NCBI GenBank assembly: GCA_002371705.1 | Contig: DFGI01000033.1 | Location: 1-18,630, forward strand | Reading direction: 5' to 3' | Origin: Bacteroidales bacterium UBA3754 | Lineage (GTDB): Bacteria; Bacteroidota; Bacteroidia; Bacteroidales; UBA1715 | DNA length: 18,630 nt | Shown: positions 15,543 through 18,630 of the stretch, piece after piece | Numbering within the stretch: position 1 is the stretch's first letter | Layout of the letters: each line of letters opens with the position of its first letter | Position numbers and translations under genes: made by a program | The notes under the pieces: generated by a model | Databases searched by the model: none | What the model saw: only the letters and a program-made list of their open reading frames with translations | What the model was told of the DNA's origin: nothing

Positions 15543-16823
15543 TTAGTACGCGAACAATGGATATTGTGCCATCATTTCGTTTACTTGTTTGCGGACAGAA
15601 GCGATGTTGTTTTCGTCTGTCGGTTTTTCCAAAACCTTGTCTATCAAGTCAACAATTGTGCGGATTTCGTTTTCTTTCACGCCACGAGTTGTGATTGCTG
15701 GTGTTCCGAAACGCAATCCTGATGTTTGGAATGCACTACGAGTATCGAATGGAACAAGATTCTTGTTTGTTGTAATATCGGCAGCAACCAAAGCTTCTTC
15801 GGCGATTTTACCCGTCAATTCTGCATTTTTCGGACGCAAGTCAACCAACATAGAGTGATTGTCGGTTCCATCGGAAATGATTTTGTAGCCTTTTGCCATG
15901 AATGATTCTGCCATCACAGCTGCATTTTTCTTAACTTGTTCTTGATACGTCTTGAATTCAGGAGCAAGTGCTTCGCCAAAAGCAACAGCTTTTGCGGCAA
16001 TCACGTGTTCAAGCGGACCACCTTGCATTCCTGGGAACACTGCGGAATTTATTAATTGTCCCATAGTTTTTACCACACCTTTTGGTGTTTTCTTTCCCCA
16101 TGGGTTTTCGAAATCCTTGCCAATCAATATGATACCGCCACGAGGACCACGTAATGTTTTGTGGGTTGTTGAGGTAACGATATGGGCATATTTTACAGGG
16201 TTTTTCAACAAACCAGCGGCAATCAAACCAGCTGGGTGAGCCATATCGACCATAAAAATAGCACCTACTTTGTCGGCGATTGCACGCATTCTTTCATAAT
16301 CCCATTCGCGGCTGTAGGCAGAGCCACCACCGATAATCAATTTCGGTTTTTCAGCCAATGCGATTTTTTCCATCTCATCGTAATCAACACGACCAGTTTC
16401 TTTGTTCAAGAAATATGGAATAGGGTGGTAGATAAGTCCCGATGTATTTACTGGAGAACCGTGAGACAAGTGACCGCCGTGGTTCAAATCCAAACCCATG
16501 AATTTGTCGCCTGGATTCAAAATTGAAAGTAGAACAGCTCCGTTAGCCTGAGCGCCAGAGTGAGGTTGCACGTTCACAAACTCAGCATCGTACAATTTTT
16601 TCAGACGTTCGATTGCCAATGTTTCAATTTCGTCAACAACCTCGCAACCGCCGTAATGACGTTTGCCTGGGTAACCTTCAGCATACTTGTTTGTGCAGTA
16701 CGAACCCATTGCCTGCATAACTTGGTCACTTACAAAGTTTTCCGAAGCAATAAGCTCTATGCCCCGCATCTGTCTTTGATGTTCTTTTTCGATTAAATCA
16801 AAGATTGTATTGTCTCTATTCAT
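15543..16823 (-). CDS. glyA: Serine hydroxymethyltransferase
   Basis: This encodes 426 aa, the usual length. The enzyme is PLP-dependent and interconverts serine and glycine with tetrahydrofolate and 5,10-methylene-THF, the main source of one-carbon units. Seen are ELIASENF (23-30), the NKYAEGYPGKRHYGG block (45-59), the HSGAQAN motif (88-94), DMAHPAGL with the PLP-contacting Asp193 (193-200), and TTHKTLRGPRGG (219-230), whose Lys222 forms the Schiff base. All catalytic residues appear intact. It is a single gene with its own candidate -7 box upstream and a strong terminator downstream. The ATG is preceded by an A/T-rich leader without Shine-Dalgarno. Confidence 0.98.
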   Translation of the reverse strand: MNRDNTIFDLIEKEHQRQMRGIELIASENFVSDQVMQAMGSYCTNKYAEGYPGKRHYGGCEVVDEIETLAIERLKKLYDAEFVNVQPHSGAQANGAVLLSILNPGDKFMGLDLNHGGHLSHGSPVNTSGLIYHPIPYFLNKETGRVDYDEMEKIALAEKPKLIIGGGSAYSREWDYERMRAIADKVGAIFMVDMAHPAGLIAAGLLKNPVKYAHIVTSTTHKTLRGPRGGIILIGKDFENPWGKKTPKGVVKTMGQLINSAVFPGMQGGPLEHVIAAKAVAFGEALAPEFKTYQEQVKKNAAVMAESFMAKGYKIISDGTDNHSMLVDLRPKNAELTGKIAEEALVAADITTNKNLVPFDTRSAFQTSGLRFGTPAITTRGVKENEIRTIVDLIDKVLEKPTDENNIASVRKQVNEMMAQYPLFAY

Positions 16824-16849
16824 CCGTGTAAATTTTTATTTTGACGACA

Positions 16850-16857
16850 CAAAATTA
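16850..16857 (-). promoter_or_regulatory. Candidate -7 box of the glyA promoter
   Basis: On the minus strand this reads TAATTTTG, matching TAnnTTTG, 26 nt before the glyA ATG. Transcription would start near 16843, giving a leader of about 20 nt. No TTTG is found at the ideal -33 distance. A 13-nt inverted repeat (16869-16881) lies where an upstream factor or sigma region could bind. Confidence 0.5.
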
Positions 16858-16868
16858 TTAAAAATGAG

Positions 16869-16881
16869 ATACAAATTGTAT
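16869..16881. repeat. Short inverted repeat in the glyA promoter region
   Basis: ATACAA and TTGTAT are perfect 6-bp arms around a single A. The repeat sits 12-24 nt upstream of the candidate -7 box, a typical place for a regulator operator. It is AT-rich and short, so chance is a real alternative. Confidence 0.3.
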
Positions 16882-17009
16882 TTGTGCCCTGTAAGATATT
16901 AACAATTTTATTCAACACAAAATGGTGAGTTGTTGAGTTAAAAAACGATGACCTTTTAGAACATACGATGTGAAAACGCGTTTATGTGCAATGGTACATC
17001 CCTGCTCCG

Positions 17010-17052
17010 AAAAAACAACCCTGTCCAAATCTTGTTCGAACAGGGTTGTTTT
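17010..17052 (-). terminator. Terminator of the T9SS cargo gene
   Basis: Perfect 13-bp arms, AAAACAACCCTGT (17012-17024) with ACAGGGTTGTTTT (17040-17052), enclose a 15-nt loop. On the minus strand the stem ends in six T, suiting the gene that stops 34 nt upstream at 17086. A 10-nt palindrome (TGTTCGAACA, 17033-17042) overlaps the loop and could form a competing hairpin. On the plus strand the hairpin is also followed by T-rich sequence, so it may work both ways. Confidence 0.85.
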
Positions 17053-17085
17053 GTATTTGTGGTGTGGATAGATTAACCGTCCTTG

Positions 17086-18630
17086 CTATTTCTTCAAAAT
17101 CTGGCGGATTTCCTTATCCACACGGACAAAGTAAACTCCTGGCTTTAATTCGCTTGCATCTACCCACGTTGTGCCGTTCAGCGGAACTGAAGCGACTTTG
17201 CTACCATTGCGGGTATAGATTTCAATTGTCTTTCCTTTGCCGTTTGCAACGTAGAAGCCGTTTTCAACAGGGTTAGGATATACAATCATTTTCTCTTCTG
17301 CAACCTTTGCCACTGTATTCGGCTCTTCAGGTGTCTTGTCTGCCACGCTGAAACTAACGGCAAACTCTATGTCGTACACTTGATAGTAGGTTACTTCCTC
17401 GTCGCCAACATTGTCAATAAACTCGGTGTAACCGTAGTTTGTCGAAAGCACTCCGTCGGAAAGGATAAGGAATCTCTTGCTGCACTCACTCACAAGACTG
17501 TCGGCAGTAGCAACCGAATCACTCAAGATTTTGTGGCTGGCAGAGAATGCTGTAGCATCGTTGCACGCAATGGCAATCCAAAACGATGAACCGTTGATTT
17601 CATACGGAGTGTCGAGTGTAACCATCTGAGAACCATACGTTTCGGCGGAATATCCCTGAGAATAAACTTCTTCAAAATCTTCGGTAAGTTCGTATTGACC
17701 ATCAACCGTTGCCAAAGAGTCGTCAAGCGAAACATTTTCATATATCTTGATAGTGAAGTCCTTGTTGTCGAAGTTCAAACTGTTGCCGATGCTGAAATTG
17801 ATGCTTTGCAGCACCTGACCTTCGGTAAAGGTTGTAAACATTTCTGGACGGATGATTATTTCCGTTTCGGCATCAACAGAATCCACGCTATTTGCCGAAG
17901 CGATATCGCCATATTCGTTTACACGGGTATAGACGAGCGTTATAATGCTGTCGCAACCAACTGTGTTCGTCACTGTTTGCTTGTAAATGCCAGTTTCGGA
18001 ATACGTCGTACCATTCAGAACGTAGTCTTCGTCACTCGCAATCGTAATAAGGTTGGTGGTAGGTTTGTTTATAACCAAATTCAGCGTAACAATACTGTCG
18101 CAACCTTCCGCATTGGTAAACGTGTGGTAGTACGTGCCGCTTTCGGTGTACACAACATCGTTGTACGTGAATGAACCGCATGCAGTTTCTTCTATCGTAT
18201 TTTCGCTCGGTTGCAGAATTGTAAGGTTGAAGGTGACAATACTGTCGCAGCCCATGTGATTTTGCAACTTGTCGCGATACTCACCACTTTCGGTATATGT
18301 TTTACCATTGTATGTAAATGAGCCACAGGCTGTTGTGTCAAATTCACCATAGGTCGGTTCACACTCCTCAGGAGCAAACACGGCAGTGTATATCATTGAA
18401 TAGCTTGCTTCGAACGTGTAAACTGCATCGTAACTAACAATATTGCCTATCTCGTCTTCCCATTGTTTGAATTCGAACCCTTCGGCAGGAATCGCGGTAA
18501 TCGTGATTTCGTCACCTTTGTAAACCGCACCGTCGCCGGATGTTGTTCCACCAAATTCAGTATAAGTATCAATTTGACAGAGTGTAGAAACAAACACGGC
18601 GTGAATCGTAGTGTCGCTCGTTACAGTGAT
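17086..18630 (-). CDS. Secreted/surface protein with type IX secretion C-terminal signal, 5' end outside window
   Basis: Only the C-terminal 514 residues are visible. The frame is open through the window edge, so the GTG at 18597 is an internal Val codon and the true start lies beyond. Order seen: (1) an InlB-B-repeat-like (beta-grasp) unit, with YTEFGG, Y-x-G-D-x-ITITAIPAEGF-x-F-x-QW and a closing YTAVF, and the end of another such unit before it; (2) three 49-residue-period repeats ending GCDSI(V/I)T; (3) a probable beta-sandwich region of about 200 residues; (4) a T9SS type A sorting domain, from VYPNPVENGFYV to GVYFVRVDKE and the basic end KK. It would cross the outer membrane by the Por system and be cell-attached or released. 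Adhesion or another surface role is plausible; no catalytic domain is visible here. Confidence 0.9.
   Translation of the reverse strand: MTVTSDTTIHAVFVSTLCQIDTYTEFGGTTSGDGAVYKGDEITITAIPAEGFEFKQWEDEIGNIVSYDAVYTFEASYSMIYTAVFAPEECEPTYGEFDTTACGSFTYNGKTYTESGEYRDKLQNHMGCDSIVTFNLTILQPSENTIEETACGSFTYNDVVYTESGTYYHTFTNAEGCDSIVTLNLVINKPTTNLITIASDEDYVLNGTTYSETGIYKQTVTNTVGCDSIITLVYTRVNEYGDIASANSVDSVDAETEIIIRPEMFTTFTEGQVLQSINFSIGNSLNFDNKDFTIKIYENVSLDDSLATVDGQYELTEDFEEVYSQGYSAETYGSQMVTLDTPYEINGSSFWIAIACNDATAFSASHKILSDSVATADSLVSECSKRFLILSDGVLSTNYGYTEFIDNVGDEEVTYYQVYDIEFAVSFSVADKTPEEPNTVAKVAEEKMIVYPNPVENGFYVANGKGKTIEIYTRNGSKVASVPLNGTTWVDASELKPGVYFVRVDKEIRQILKK
17926..18333 (-). repeat. Three tandem GCDSI-type protein repeats (147-nt period)
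   Basis: Three copies lie at about 18217-18333, 18070-18186 and 17926-18045. Each encodes a unit with a Y-N/N-G core, a T-Y-(T/S)-E-(S/T)-G turn, and the ending GCDSI(V/I)T. The GCDSI motifs are exactly 49 residues apart. The first two keep a leading ACGSFTYN; the third has lost that Cys (SDEDYVLN), so one Cys there is unpaired. Such units are common in Bacteroidota T9SS cargo as extracellular beta-rich spacers. Confidence 0.85.

Noticed and set aside
18595..18597. GTG as start of the T9SS cargo gene
   Set aside because: The frame is open for 11 further codons to the window edge, and those residues (ITVTSDTTIHA) continue a beta-repeat pattern, so the GTG is an internal Val codon.

Overview
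The window is a piece of a Bacteroidota (probably Bacteroidales) chromosome. The evidence is a C-terminal type IX secretion sorting domain, several TAnnTTTG promoter -7 boxes, near absence of Shine-Dalgarno sequences, moderately AT-rich DNA, and Bacteroidota-like housekeeping genes. I cannot name a genus.

Layout. Bases 1-587 are the 3' end of a ribosomal protein operon (rpsR tail, rplI). A terminator, a tRNA-Gln(CTG) and a 348-nt spacer with a second terminator and a candidate promoter follow. Bases 1048-12499 hold seven tightly packed plus-strand genes that look like one operon. Bases 12553-13824 encode a DEAD-box RNA helicase, and 13843-14161 the RNase P RNA (rnpB), whose -7 box starts 6 nt after the helicase stop codon. 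On the minus strand lie a CobW/G3E-family GTPase with a large His-rich loop (14166-15455), glyA (15543-16823), and the C-terminal part of a large secreted, repeat-containing T9SS cargo protein (17086 to beyond the window end).

The most interesting part is the seven-gene operon. In order it encodes: a SrfB-family protein with actin/Hsp70-fold-like signatures (1037 aa); a soluble, apparently helical protein (540 aa); an inner-membrane protein with four predicted TM segments and an acidic tail (322 aa); a G-domain NTPase with an N-terminal repeat region (555 aa); a single-pass protein with a large cytoplasmic domain, a glycine-zipper TM helix and a periplasmic domain (579 aa); a membrane-anchored, Cys-containing periplasmic protein (315 aa); and an outer-membrane beta-barrel protein with a periplasmic-type linker, coiled coil and helical C-terminus (435 aa). 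Their predicted locations run from cytoplasm to outer membrane. I infer a single trans-envelope machine driven by an ASKHA-type ATPase and a GTPase. SrfB in enterobacteria belongs to the srfABC 'virulence factor' operon, in which SrfC is also a putative P-loop protein, so this may be a Bacteroidota elaboration of that poorly understood module. Its function cannot be read from sequence alone.

The remaining genes are housekeeping (translation, RNA processing, one-carbon metabolism, metal handling) plus one surface/secreted protein. I saw no insertion sequences, phage genes or CRISPR arrays.
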